Positions 23,973 to 31,388 of a DNA stretch of 43,782 nucleotides are shown here, in pieces (position 1 is the first letter of the stretch; each line of letters opens with the position of its first letter). Location: the NCBI GenBank assembly GCA_027452125.1, contig DAIDGZ010000154.1:1-43782 (forward strand). The letters are read 5' to 3'. The position numbers and the translations under genes are program-made. The notes beneath the pieces are model-generated. The model saw only the letters and a list, made by a program, of their open reading frames with translations. It was not told where the DNA came from and made no database searches. The DNA is from Acidobacteriaceae bacterium (lineage in GTDB: Bacteria > Acidobacteriota > Terriglobia > Terriglobales > Acidobacteriaceae).

Positions 23973-24758
23973 ATGCCCATCCCGGAACGCCTGAACCCCA
24001 GTTTCTCCCCCAACCGCCCGACGGCGCCGCCCCGGCCTGACCCCGTGGAAGCCGCGCGGAAGCGGCTGATTGTTGCTCTGGATGCCCCGGATGCACGCTC
24101 CGCGCTCAAGCTGGTCGATCGCCTTGACGGGCGCTGCCAGTGGTTCAAGGTCGGACTGGAGCTCTTCACCGCGGCGGGTCCATCGGTGCTGCAACCGCTG
24201 GCCAAGAAGGGCTACTCCATCTTCCTCGATCTCAAGTTTCACGACATTCCCAACACCGTGGCCGGAGCCGTGCGCTCAGCGGCCTCGCTGGGTGTGCGCA
24301 TGCTCACGTTGCACGCCGGGGGTGGACCCGCCATGTTGACGGCCGCGCGCGCCACTTTGGCTGGCATCGAAAATCCGCCGGAACTGCTGGCTGTTACCGT
24401 GCTTACCAGCATGGACCAGGCGCAGCTGAGCGCCACCGGGCTCTCCCGGCCGCCGGGCGATCAGGTGGAGATCCTCGTCCGCATGGGCCTGGCCACCGGC
24501 ATGCACGGCTACGTCTGCTCCTCGCAGGAAGTTGCCACGGTACGCGCACTCACGGGACCGGAAGGCGTGCTGGTGGTGCCGGGCATCCGTCCGGCGGGAG
24601 CCGACACCGGCGACCAGAAGCGAATTGCCACGCCGGCGGATGCGTTGCAGGCCGGCGCCAGCTACCTGGTGGTGGGGCGACCTATCACCCAGGCAGCCAA
24701 CCCGGCTGAGGCGGCGGAGGCCATTGTGCGAGAGATGGGCGAGGCTCTGGACGCCTGA
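23973..24758 (+). CDS. pyrF: Orotidine 5'-phosphate decarboxylase
   Basis: PyrF decarboxylates OMP to UMP, the last step of pyrimidine synthesis. The 261-residue protein has a Pro-rich N-terminal extension of about 28 residues, then RLIVALDAPDARSALKLVD, FKVGLELFTAAG, the catalytic FLDLKFHDIPNTVAGAV (Asp-Lys-Asp array), LTLHAGGG, VTVLTSMDQ, and the phosphate-binding VVPGIRPAGADTGDQKR and ASYLVVGRPIT. It belongs to the short, bacterial type 1 group. ATG at 23973 is used; an in-frame ATG at 23955 is less likely. No Shine-Dalgarno is present. A strong terminator follows. Confidence 0.95.
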   Translation: MPIPERLNPSFSPNRPTAPPRPDPVEAARKRLIVALDAPDARSALKLVDRLDGRCQWFKVGLELFTAAGPSVLQPLAKKGYSIFLDLKFHDIPNTVAGAVRSAASLGVRMLTLHAGGGPAMLTAARATLAGIENPPELLAVTVLTSMDQAQLSATGLSRPPGDQVEILVRMGLATGMHGYVCSSQEVATVRALTGPEGVLVVPGIRPAGADTGDQKRIATPADALQAGASYLVVGRPITQAANPAEAAEAIVREMGEALDA

Positions 24759-24774
24759 TCAGGCACGCGATGCC

Positions 24775-24811
24775 AAGAGAAAAGCCCGGCAATCTGCCGG
24801 GCTTTTCTCTT
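24775..24811. terminator. Bidirectional terminator between pyrF and the zinc-ribbon gene
   Basis: A perfect 17-bp stem (24775-24791 with 24795-24811) with a 3-nt loop has an A-rich left arm and T-rich right arm around GCCCGGC, so it can end transcription from both sides. Confidence 0.93.
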
Positions 24812-24831
24812 CCTGAAAGTTCAAGTACAGC

Positions 24832-25011
24832 TTAAAGCTTCTCGTAGAAGTCGCAGGCGGAGCAGGAAATGTAGATTCCGCCCGGAACGCCGCGCTCACG
24901 GTCCTTGACGCGCTTGACGATGCGCGTGGGCTTGCTGCACTTGGGACAGTCGGTCGACTTCGTCGTGTCCATTACCTTCTTGCGGTCACCAGTTTTTGCA
25001 ATCTTGGCCAT
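24832..25011 (-). CDS. Small zinc-ribbon protein, 59 residues
   Basis: A very basic N-terminal part (MAKIAKTGDRKKVMD) is followed by two CxxC knuckles, CPKCSKPTRI and CSACDFYEKL, which would bind one zinc. In between is RVKDRERGVPGGIYISC. The fold resembles small rubredoxin-like or ribosomal zinc ribbons; nucleic-acid binding is possible but not shown. The frame extends upstream, but the Met at 25011 starts the conserved-looking part; AAGGAG is 13 nt away, slightly long. It sits just past the terminator shared with pyrF. Confidence 0.7.
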   Translation of the reverse strand: MAKIAKTGDRKKVMDTTKSTDCPKCSKPTRIVKRVKDRERGVPGGIYISCSACDFYEKL

Positions 25012-25169
25012 GCTTGGGGTGTTTCTCCTTATGGGGTTGTCTCTGCCCACACGCGCAAACGGGTTGCGCGCGGCTTCAACGGCGCGGCTGCCGCGTCTTT
25101 CCTGCTGCGCCAACAGCGCAACTTTGCAGCATACTCGCTCGATTCATTTTACATGAGACTTGATGGCCG

Positions 25170-26474
25170 TTATTTCGACTGGCCGGCATCCGGCTGCGAC
25201 GAGGCAGGGGCGCCAGAGGCAGGGGCAGGATCAGCCTGAGCGCCCGGCTGCTGCGCCGTGGCATCCGGCGAAGCGGGCTGCTGATCATCTGGATTGGCGC
25301 CGATCTGTGGCTCCGGCTCCTGCCTGGGGAAGCGTACCGGGCGCATGACGCCGACGCGTTGGTCATCGGTGGGCAGGGTTTCTCCTGGCTTGCGTAGGCT
25401 GGGCGGCGGCGCGGGCGCCTCTTTGTCGGGGTCGCGTTGCACATCCCCTTCCTTCACCACGCGCACGTTTTGCGCCTGCAAAACCGGAGTCCCGTCGGTG
25501 CGCATCATCCCTTCCACCACATCCCGGTCATACACCACGGTCGGCTTGCCCGTGGCGCAGACCTCCAGGCGGATGACGCGGTTGCCATTGATGCGGACAA
25601 AGTCTACCGTCTCCGGCGGCTTGCCGTAGATCCAGATGTCGATGGGCATCTGGCCATCCATCTCATGCAGCTTTTTTTGCGGCTGGCCCTTGGCAAAGAG
25701 CACCATGTCGGTGGTCATGCCTACCAGCACCTGGTGGCCGAGGATCGCCTCTTTCAGCGGCGTGGGCAGCGTATCGGTAAAGGCCTGGATCGGCGTCTTC
25801 ACATCGAAGGAGATGAGCGGAGCCAGCAGCGCCTTTACCTGCGCGGGCGTCAGTTCCGGTACCTGACCGTGAAAGGTAAGCGTGATGCGTGAGCCGGTGG
25901 GTTCCCCGTCATTGCTGCGCACTACTGGCGAGGTCATGTCCGGGCCGGGCCCCACCGAGATGTGGCGCAGAAAGCGATGCTTCCAGTCCGGCCCGCCGTT
26001 GATCTGCAGGACGATCTGGTCATGCTCGATCTTCACATCGGTGAGGACGACACGGTCGCCCGGCTTGGCCGAGAGTCCGGCGGCGATCACCATATTCAGA
26101 TAGCTTTCGCCCGCGGGCGAGAGCTTGCCGTTGGCTGCCAGCGTTAGCCCTTTGTGGCCGCGCGGCAGAGGACGCATCGCAAATCCCTGATCCGACTGCA
26201 GCACGCGCATCAGCTCAATCCGCGCCCGGCCGCTCAACGGGGTCGCAGAGAGAGGGACGCTGGTTGGCTGAATCTGCTGGTAGCGGCGGTCCACCGGCGC
26301 ATTCGCAACCACAGGACCCTTGCCGCTGGTATCGATGGTGATGACCTGCGCTGTGGCCGTGATCGTGAGGAAGGCGCAGCAAAGGACTCCCAGCCGCGCG
26401 ATGCGGCTGCTCAACGTCGCGGCAACCCGCAGGTTGCGCGGCTGCCCCTTGCGGAGAAGACAAAGCCGGTCCAT
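25170..26474 (-). CDS. Secreted protein of unknown function
   Basis: About 434 residues. I do not recognise a named family. An N-terminal basic stretch and hydrophobic segment (IARLGVLCCAFLTITATAQ) look like a signal peptide. The middle part is mixed alpha/beta (VVLTDVKIEHDQIVLQINGG, RITLTFHGQVPELTPAQVK, DIWIYGKPPETVDFVRINGN, RLEVCATGKPTVVYDRD), and the last 100 residues are rich in Pro, Ala, Gln and Asp and probably disordered. VVYDRDVVEGMMR precedes the tail. Start at 26474 is chosen because GGGGG lies 5 nt before it; 26486 and a TTG at 26507 are alternatives. The CPBP gene follows upstream on the same strand after about 90 nt. Confidence 0.65.
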   Translation of the reverse strand: MDRLCLLRKGQPRNLRVAATLSSRIARLGVLCCAFLTITATAQVITIDTSGKGPVVANAPVDRRYQQIQPTSVPLSATPLSGRARIELMRVLQSDQGFAMRPLPRGHKGLTLAANGKLSPAGESYLNMVIAAGLSAKPGDRVVLTDVKIEHDQIVLQINGGPDWKHRFLRHISVGPGPDMTSPVVRSNDGEPTGSRITLTFHGQVPELTPAQVKALLAPLISFDVKTPIQAFTDTLPTPLKEAILGHQVLVGMTTDMVLFAKGQPQKKLHEMDGQMPIDIWIYGKPPETVDFVRINGNRVIRLEVCATGKPTVVYDRDVVEGMMRTDGTPVLQAQNVRVVKEGDVQRDPDKEAPAPPPSLRKPGETLPTDDQRVGVMRPVRFPRQEPEPQIGANPDDQQPASPDATAQQPGAQADPAPASGAPASSQPDAGQSK

Positions 26475-26561
26475 GGGAGCCCCCATGCCCTCATCACACC
26501 GCAACAATAGCGCCGTTGCCGGGCAAATGCAACTGCCGGCCGGACACGAAAAGAGGAGGCT

Positions 26562-27572
26562 TTAGTGAGCGTCGGGTGCGGGCGGCGGTGGAGGCGGTGT
26601 TACCGGAGCAATCTGCACCAGCGTGGGCTGGGCTGGCTCACTGGGCCCCATGGCAGCCTCATGCTGGGCCTTCGCCAGGGCATCCAGATCGACGGGGATT
26701 CCACCGGGCACAAGCTCCGGCGCGTTGTAGCGGAAATCCAGATCGCGGGTCACGCGGAAGAGCAGCGGCAGCGCAGCCAGCATCAGGAAGAAGGCCAGCC
26801 AGCTTCCGTCCAGGCCATAGCCGCCGCCGGTAAGCCAGAAGTTCCCCATGGCATCGCCCTGCACCACCGGCGAGTGAACGTTCACCCCACTGATGGTGAG
26901 GCCGAACAGCAGCGCCCGGCTCGCCTTCCAGCCGAAGTTGACGCCCCAGCTCACCCACAGCGCGCGGGTGCGCAGATACGCCACGGAAAGCAGCAGGTTG
27001 AAGAGGAAGGCTACGGCAAGGCTCGGGTGATCGGCCCCGGGCCGCAGAGACTGCACAATCGCGTAGTAGAGCCCAAAACCGATCGATGCGCCCACGGGCC
27101 CGACCGCGGCAATAAAGCGCTGAAAGGCATAGCCGCGAAAGGCGATCTCCTCAGCGAGAGCGACCAGTGCAAAGAAGGCCGCATCGGCCACAAGCCAGCC
27201 CCAGGCGGAAGGTCGCGTGTAGATGGCGACAGCAATGCCGCCGAAGACCGTCAACGGCAACACGCAGGCTACGGCCAGGCCCCAGCCAAATGCCAGCCCC
27301 AGGCCAGCCTCGCCTCTCCAACCGGTGCGGAAAGGCAGCCCCTGCTCGCGGATTGGCTGGCTCTGGCGGTTGAGCCAGTAGCCCATGGTGCCATAGCCCA
27401 GCAACAACAGAAAGACCAGCATGGCCTGCTGCACCAGCGGCGTCCACTGTTCGGCCACCAGGCCGTGCGCGGCATGGCGGGCCAGTCCCTGGGCGGCAAA
27501 GAAGTACAGCACCGCCGCGACAAACTGAAAGTAGGCACGCATCCGTTCTTTTCTCTGCACTGGTTCGTTCAT
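26562..27572 (-). CDS. CPBP/Abi family membrane protein with degenerate active site
   Basis: A 336-residue protein with about eight hydrophobic segments. The CPBP (CAAX-processing and bacteriocin-immunity) signature is present at motif 1, EEIAFRGYAF (about residue 141), supplying the two Glu and the Arg. Motif 2 (normally FxxxH) reads FGLYY, and motif 3 (normally HxxxN or HxxxD) reads NFGWK in GVNFGWKAS, so both histidines seem to be replaced. Such a protein may not be a working intramembrane protease, or may use other residues. The C-terminal 50 residues are a Pro/Ala-rich cytoplasmic or periplasmic tail. Start follows GGGGG; accA lies upstream after 102 nt. Confidence 0.8.
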   Translation of the reverse strand: MNEPVQRKERMRAYFQFVAAVLYFFAAQGLARHAAHGLVAEQWTPLVQQAMLVFLLLLGYGTMGYWLNRQSQPIREQGLPFRTGWRGEAGLGLAFGWGLAVACVLPLTVFGGIAVAIYTRPSAWGWLVADAAFFALVALAEEIAFRGYAFQRFIAAVGPVGASIGFGLYYAIVQSLRPGADHPSLAVAFLFNLLLSVAYLRTRALWVSWGVNFGWKASRALLFGLTISGVNVHSPVVQGDAMGNFWLTGGGYGLDGSWLAFFLMLAALPLLFRVTRDLDFRYNAPELVPGGIPVDLDALAKAQHEAAMGPSEPAQPTLVQIAPVTPPPPPPAPDAH

Positions 27573-27674
27573 GCGCGTCCCCCGGCGGGATCCGGCTGCA
27601 CGTCAACCGGTCCGTAGTGCGGCAATCTCTCCACCATCCGAGCGTCTTCCTTCCGATGCGCGCTGCGCCGGCAA

Positions 27675-28520
27675 TCAGTCTTCGGTGTAGAACTGGGCAA
27701 TGTTGCGGAACTTCTGTTGGCGCGCGGCCACAAGCTGATCCACGGGGATCGCCTTGAGCTCCGCCAGATGCTTGCGCAGCACGGTGCCCAGCAGGCCGCA
27801 GCCCGCCTCACGATCCATGTGGATGCCGCCGATAGGCTCGGGAATAATCTCGTCCACGCAGCCGAGCGCCGCCACCTCGGGAGCCGAGATGCGCATGGCC
27901 TCCGCGGCAAGCTGCTTCTGGTTGGCGTCGCGCCACATGATCGCCGCGCAGGACTCCGGCGTAATCACGAAGTAGAGCGCATTCTCCAGGATCAGCACGC
28001 GATCGCTCACGGCCAGCGCCAGCGCCCCGCCGGAGCCGCCTTCGCCGCTGATGATGGAGATGGTGGGCACACGCAGCCGCGACATCTCCAGGATGTTGCG
28101 GGCGATGGCCTCGGCCTGGCCGCGCTCTTCCGCACCCAGACCGGGAAAGGCGCCGGGCAGATCGATAAAAGAGATCACCGGCCGGCCAAATTTTTCCGCA
28201 ATGCGCATGCAGCGCAGCGCCTTGCGATATCCCTCGGGATGCGGCATGCCAAAGTTGCGGCGCACACGCTCCTTGGTGGTGCCGCCCTTGCGGTTGCCGA
28301 TGACCATCACCTCTTCGTCGCCGAGGCGGGCCATACCGCAGGCCACAGCCTCATCGTCGCCAAAGGCGCGATCCCCGTAAATCTCGCTGAAATCGGTGAA
28401 GACCCGCTCGATCAAGTCCATGGGGTAGGGCCGTTGGGGATGCCGCGCCCGCTCGATTCTGGTCCATGCCGGCGAAACCGCCTGCGCCTGAACGGAAGTG
28501 CCTGATTCGTGTTCGCTCAT
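27675..28520 (-). CDS. accA: Acetyl-CoA carboxylase carboxyltransferase subunit alpha
   Basis: AccA, with AccD, transfers CO2 from carboxybiotin to acetyl-CoA to make malonyl-CoA for fatty acid synthesis. The 281-residue protein has ARHPQRPYPMDLIERVF, YGDRAFGDDEAVACGMARL, IGNRKGGTTKERVRRNFGM, the crotonase-type core FIDLPGAFPGLGAEERGQAEAIARN, ISGEGGSGGALALAVSDRV and TPESCAAIMW. It is about 35-40 residues shorter at the N terminus than E. coli AccA, with a replaced polar leader (MSEHESGTSVQAQAVS). No accD gene is in the window. Upstream purine-rich sequence (CAGGATGG) is a weak ribosome-binding site. Confidence 0.94.
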   Translation of the reverse strand: MSEHESGTSVQAQAVSPAWTRIERARHPQRPYPMDLIERVFTDFSEIYGDRAFGDDEAVACGMARLGDEEVMVIGNRKGGTTKERVRRNFGMPHPEGYRKALRCMRIAEKFGRPVISFIDLPGAFPGLGAEERGQAEAIARNILEMSRLRVPTISIISGEGGSGGALALAVSDRVLILENALYFVITPESCAAIMWRDANQKQLAAEAMRISAPEVAALGCVDEIIPEPIGGIHMDREAGCGLLGTVLRKHLAELKAIPVDQLVAARQQKFRNIAQFYTED

Positions 28521-28700
28521 CGATATCCGGAGCCATCCTGACTGCCGTTACGGCTCTCCAGTGATTCTAAGGGCGAAAGGCGCTCACGACAAATGGGCGT
28601 ATCTCTAAGGAGGCCCCGATTGCCTCGCAAAAGGTCCAGCCGAACCGCCCTCTGCGAGTCATTTGGCTTGTATGCCGCGGTGCAGTAAAGAGCAGGCCCG

Positions 28701-29414
28701 TTATGCGGTCAGCCGTTCCAACTGTTCCGGCTTCACAATCGTCAGACTGGTGCCTTTGATGGTGATCCACTGGTCGCGGCGGAACTGGTTTAGCAGCCGG
28801 GTCACGGTCTCCCGCGAGGTACCCGCCATATTGGCGATCTCCTCGTGGGTCAGCGCCATGGTGAAGCGGATCTCCTGCTTGCCGTTGGAGGCCGACCGGC
28901 CCCAGTCCAGCAGCAAACGAGCGAGTCGCCCCGCAGCAGACCCGGACAGGGCCAGACGCTTGGCATCGTGAAAGACCGTCAGGTATTCGCTGGAGAGAGA
29001 CTGCGCGGCGTGCATCGAGGCGATGCCGTGCCGTCCCAGGAAGTCGATGAACTCCTGCTTGCGAACGGTCTTCACCTGGCAGGGCTCAATGGCCTCCGCC
29101 GTCACCTCATGCGGGACATTGGCCAGCACCGCGCTCAAGCCCATCACATCGCCGGGACCGGCAATCTTCAGAATCATGGTCTTGCCGTCGCGCGAGGTGG
29201 AGGAGATTTTGACGTGTCCAAAGCAGATGACGAAGACGTTTCGCGCCGGATCGCCCTCTGAGAACAGCTTGGCCCCACGCGCATGGCTCATCATGATGCC
29301 AATCCCATCGTAGTCAGCCAACGCTTCAGGCGTCAGGTTACAGAACATCCGCAGATGCCTGTGCTCGCAATTCAAACAATCTTCCGGAGCGTGATGGGAA
29401 TGGATTGAGGCCAT
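28701..29414 (-). CDS. Crp/Fnr-family regulator with FNR-like cysteines
   Basis: A 237-residue regulator: cyclic-nucleotide-binding-like domain followed by a winged HTH. Near the N terminus Cys13, Cys16 and Cys25 (CLNCEHRHLRMFC), and then Cys112, are arranged like the four ligands of the FNR [4Fe-4S] cluster, though the third spacing is longer (X8 instead of X5). The HTH is LTHEEIANMAGTSRETVTRLLNQF; its RETVTR recognition helix resembles CRP (RETVGR) more than FNR. This predicts a TGTGA-N6-TCACA-type target, and one lies at 31252-31267. Start at 29414; a TATACT -10 box is at 29443-29438. The neighbours (a CNB-domain protein and a universal stress protein) fit a redox or oxygen response. Ligand and cluster are inferred. 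Confidence 0.88.
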   Translation of the reverse strand: MASIHSHHAPEDCLNCEHRHLRMFCNLTPEALADYDGIGIMMSHARGAKLFSEGDPARNVFVICFGHVKISSTSRDGKTMILKIAGPGDVMGLSAVLANVPHEVTAEAIEPCQVKTVRKQEFIDFLGRHGIASMHAAQSLSSEYLTVFHDAKRLALSGSAAGRLARLLLDWGRSASNGKQEIRFTMALTHEEIANMAGTSRETVTRLLNQFRRDQWITIKGTSLTIVKPEQLERLTA

Positions 29415-29437
29415 ACTTGTTCCGCTGATTAAAAGGC

Positions 29438-29443
29438 AGTATA
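29438..29443 (-). promoter_or_regulatory. -10 box (TATACT) of the Crp/Fnr gene
   Basis: TATACT on the minus strand lies 23 nt before the ATG at 29414. The -35 position has no good match, as in activator-dependent promoters. Confidence 0.4.
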
Positions 29444-29514
29444 ACCCATTTCGCTCAAAGCCATCTGTGACATCCAACATTCCCGTGCCGACGGACTCCG
29501 CAGCGTCACCCGCC

Positions 29515-30012
29515 TTATGCTTCCGCCACGCGCGGCTCCCGGCGCCGCGTGTGGGCCGGCCAGCCAATGCTGCAACTGATGTAGGCCCGTGATACCTCGC
29601 GCGCCAGTTCCTCGAGCAAGCGCATGCGCAACGGGGGAAAGCTCTGAAAGGCCTGCTGCAGCGCCTCCATGGGCAGCATCAGCAGGGTTCCGGAGACCAC
29701 AGCGCTCAGGGTGTAGGTGTGACGGCCATCGCCCAGCGCCGCGGCCAGTTCCACCAGGTCTCCGGCGCGCGCCGGCCCTAGCGTCACGCGCGATTTGAGG
29801 CGCTCCGCCTTGCGTACAAACTGCCCAGAGACAACGACATATAAGCCTTGGCAAACCTCGCCCTGGCGAAAGACCGTTTCGCCGGCATCCAACTCAAGAC
29901 ACAGCGCGGAACCGTGCAGCAGATCGCCGGCCTCCTGCGGACACTCCAGCAGTTCGGCCAGCGGATGCGCCGCCACAGCAGCCATTCGTCGATAACTGGC
30001 TTCGGACTCCAT
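29515..30012 (-). CDS. Stand-alone cyclic-nucleotide-binding-domain protein
   Basis: A 165-residue protein with a single Crp-type effector domain: LELDAGETVFRQGEVCQGLYVVVSGQFVR, RVTLGPARAGDLVELAAALGDGRHTYTLSAV, and a C-terminal dimer-like helix FPPLRMRLLEELAREVSRAY. The winged HTH found in Crp/Fnr regulators is missing. The CNB phosphate cassette is altered (GDLVELAAALG lacks the Arg-Ala pair that holds cAMP), so it may not bind cyclic nucleotides. Start at 30012 follows AGGAAGAGG at 5 nt; the upstream frame is not supported. It lies between the FNR-like gene and the universal stress protein gene on the same strand and could be a partner or a sensor without DNA binding. Confidence 0.8.
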   Translation of the reverse strand: MESEASYRRMAAVAAHPLAELLECPQEAGDLLHGSALCLELDAGETVFRQGEVCQGLYVVVSGQFVRKAERLKSRVTLGPARAGDLVELAAALGDGRHTYTLSAVVSGTLLMLPMEALQQAFQSFPPLRMRLLEELAREVSRAYISCSIGWPAHTRRREPRVAEA

Positions 30013-30249
30013 GGTTGCCTCTTCCTTTTTTCTGGCACAGCGCCCGGTCAGGCGGCGCATGGAGCGCGCACCCCGCTCTTTTCCTGGCCCGGCGCTTCGA
30101 GGGTGATGCAAGGCGCGATCTCTCATACGCGGAATCCCCCTCTCCTGCTCTCGGCTTTCCCCTTATCTCAACGAGGAAATCCATGCAACGCAATGAAATT
30201 GGGACTGCTTTCTTCCGCACAGCGGACCGGTCTCTGCTGCGTGCCGGAC

Positions 30250-31149
30250 TCAGATCACCTCAGCCGGCGCGCACACCTCTTCAAGATTCTCCTCGTCCAG
30301 CGTATCCGGAGGCACGCACAGCACAGGCACGCGCGAACGGGCCAGCAGAGCAAAGGCCGTGCCATGCGGACCGGGCGTTTCACTCATGCGCTTGACGCCC
30401 ACTACGAGAATGCTGGGATGGTACTGCGTGATCGCTTCGGCCACCGCATCCGCAGGCATACCATCCTTCACTATGCAGCGAACCTGCAACCCCACATCGG
30501 AACGAATGCCGAATTCCTCCAGCCGCTCCATGCAGGGATTGAGGAAGGCCGCGGCCTCAGCCGTAGTGCGCGCATGCACCACAAAGAGCGGACGTTGGAA
30601 GATCCGTGCCAGCGAAGCAGCCACATCCGCGGCAGCATGCGCGGCTTCGTTGTGCTCCATGGCCAGCATCACGCCGCCGCCCGGGGTCGGCCGATAGGGT
30701 CCGGCATTCCAGTCCGCGGCCACGGCCAGCACCGGACACGGCGCCAGGCGAACCAGGCGCTCGGCAATGGCGCCCACCACAACCGGCCCCGCGCCTTCCC
30801 TGCCTCGTGTTCCAATCACGATCAGTCCGGCGCCGTACTGGCGGGCGATGTCCACCAGCAGATCGACGACTGCGCCCTGTCGAACCTCTGAGTGACTGTG
30901 AATCCCCTCACGGAGCAGATCATTGGCCAGCTGGTCGAGCACCGAGCGCGCCTGTACGGTCAGGTCCTCCAGCACGCGGCCGGGAACGGCTTCAATCGCG
31001 GCATATTCCAGGGGGTCCAGACCGTGCGCCAGAACAATGCGCGCTCCGTAAGCTCCTGCAATCTTGCGTGCATACTCCAATGCCGCCTCCGACTGCCCGT
31101 GCAGATCGGTAGCTACCACAATCGTCTTTAAGCCCTTTGCGAAGTTCAT
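30250..31149 (-). CDS. Tandem universal stress protein (UspA domains)
   Basis: A 299-residue protein with two Usp domains. Domain 1 (about 1-150) has TIVVATDLHGQSEAALEYA and the ATP-binding loop GTRGREGAGPVVVGAIAERL, which keeps the G-x2-G-x9-G pattern. Domain 2 (about 155-290) has VMLAMEHNEAAHAAADVAAS and a degenerate loop (VGVKRMSETPG), so it may not bind ATP. Tandem Usp proteins are typical of oxygen-limitation and stationary-phase responses. AGGAGG at 5 nt fixes the start at 31149. A CRP/FNR-type palindrome lies about 105 bp upstream. It heads a minus-strand group with the CNB-domain and FNR-like genes. Confidence 0.9.
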   Translation of the reverse strand: MNFAKGLKTIVVATDLHGQSEAALEYARKIAGAYGARIVLAHGLDPLEYAAIEAVPGRVLEDLTVQARSVLDQLANDLLREGIHSHSEVRQGAVVDLLVDIARQYGAGLIVIGTRGREGAGPVVVGAIAERLVRLAPCPVLAVAADWNAGPYRPTPGGGVMLAMEHNEAAHAAADVAASLARIFQRPLFVVHARTTAEAAAFLNPCMERLEEFGIRSDVGLQVRCIVKDGMPADAVAEAITQYHPSILVVGVKRMSETPGPHGTAFALLARSRVPVLCVPPDTLDEENLEEVCAPAEVI

Positions 31150-31251
31150 CGCCGCCTCCTGGCATACCCTGTTCTGGGGAATCACTGCTGTTTGAATTCA
31201 GAGTCTGAACCAGCGGCCGGAGACCAGGCAGTGACCACTTTCACCTCCTCT

Positions 31252-31267
31252 TGTGATCTAAATCACG
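31252..31267. promoter_or_regulatory. CRP/FNR-type binding site
   Basis: TGTGATCTAAATCACG contains a perfect GTGAT-N4-ATCAC inverted repeat that matches the CRP pattern TGTGA-N6-TCACA in 9 of 10 positions. It lies between the divergent Usp and GH92 genes, about 105 bp before the Usp start and 122 bp before the GH92 start. On the plus strand a TACACG hexamer at 31293 would place the site near -45. Confidence 0.65.
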
Positions 31268-31388
31268 TTTTAACAGCGCATTTGCGAAGAGGTACACGAA
31301 GATGAACACTTGGCGATCTCTGGTGGGATCGATCACAATGGTTCGGCTGGATCTGCCCGCCGATTCAACCGACCAAATGAGGTGCACA

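Noticed and set aside
28521-28700. Gene or structured RNA in the gap between accA and the Crp/Fnr gene
   Set aside because: Only a short CTCGCA/TGCGAG repeat was seen; no ORF, strong promoter or stable hairpin.
30183-30395. Small plus-strand ORF after a GAGGAAA ribosome-binding-like site
   Set aside because: It overlaps the 3' end of the universal stress protein gene in antisense and its sequence is Arg/Pro/Ala-rich shadow-like.
31302-31388. Upstream ATG as the true GH92 start
   Set aside because: It has a possible GAGG, but it would put 29 polar residues before the signal peptide, while ATG 31389 has GAGG at better spacing.
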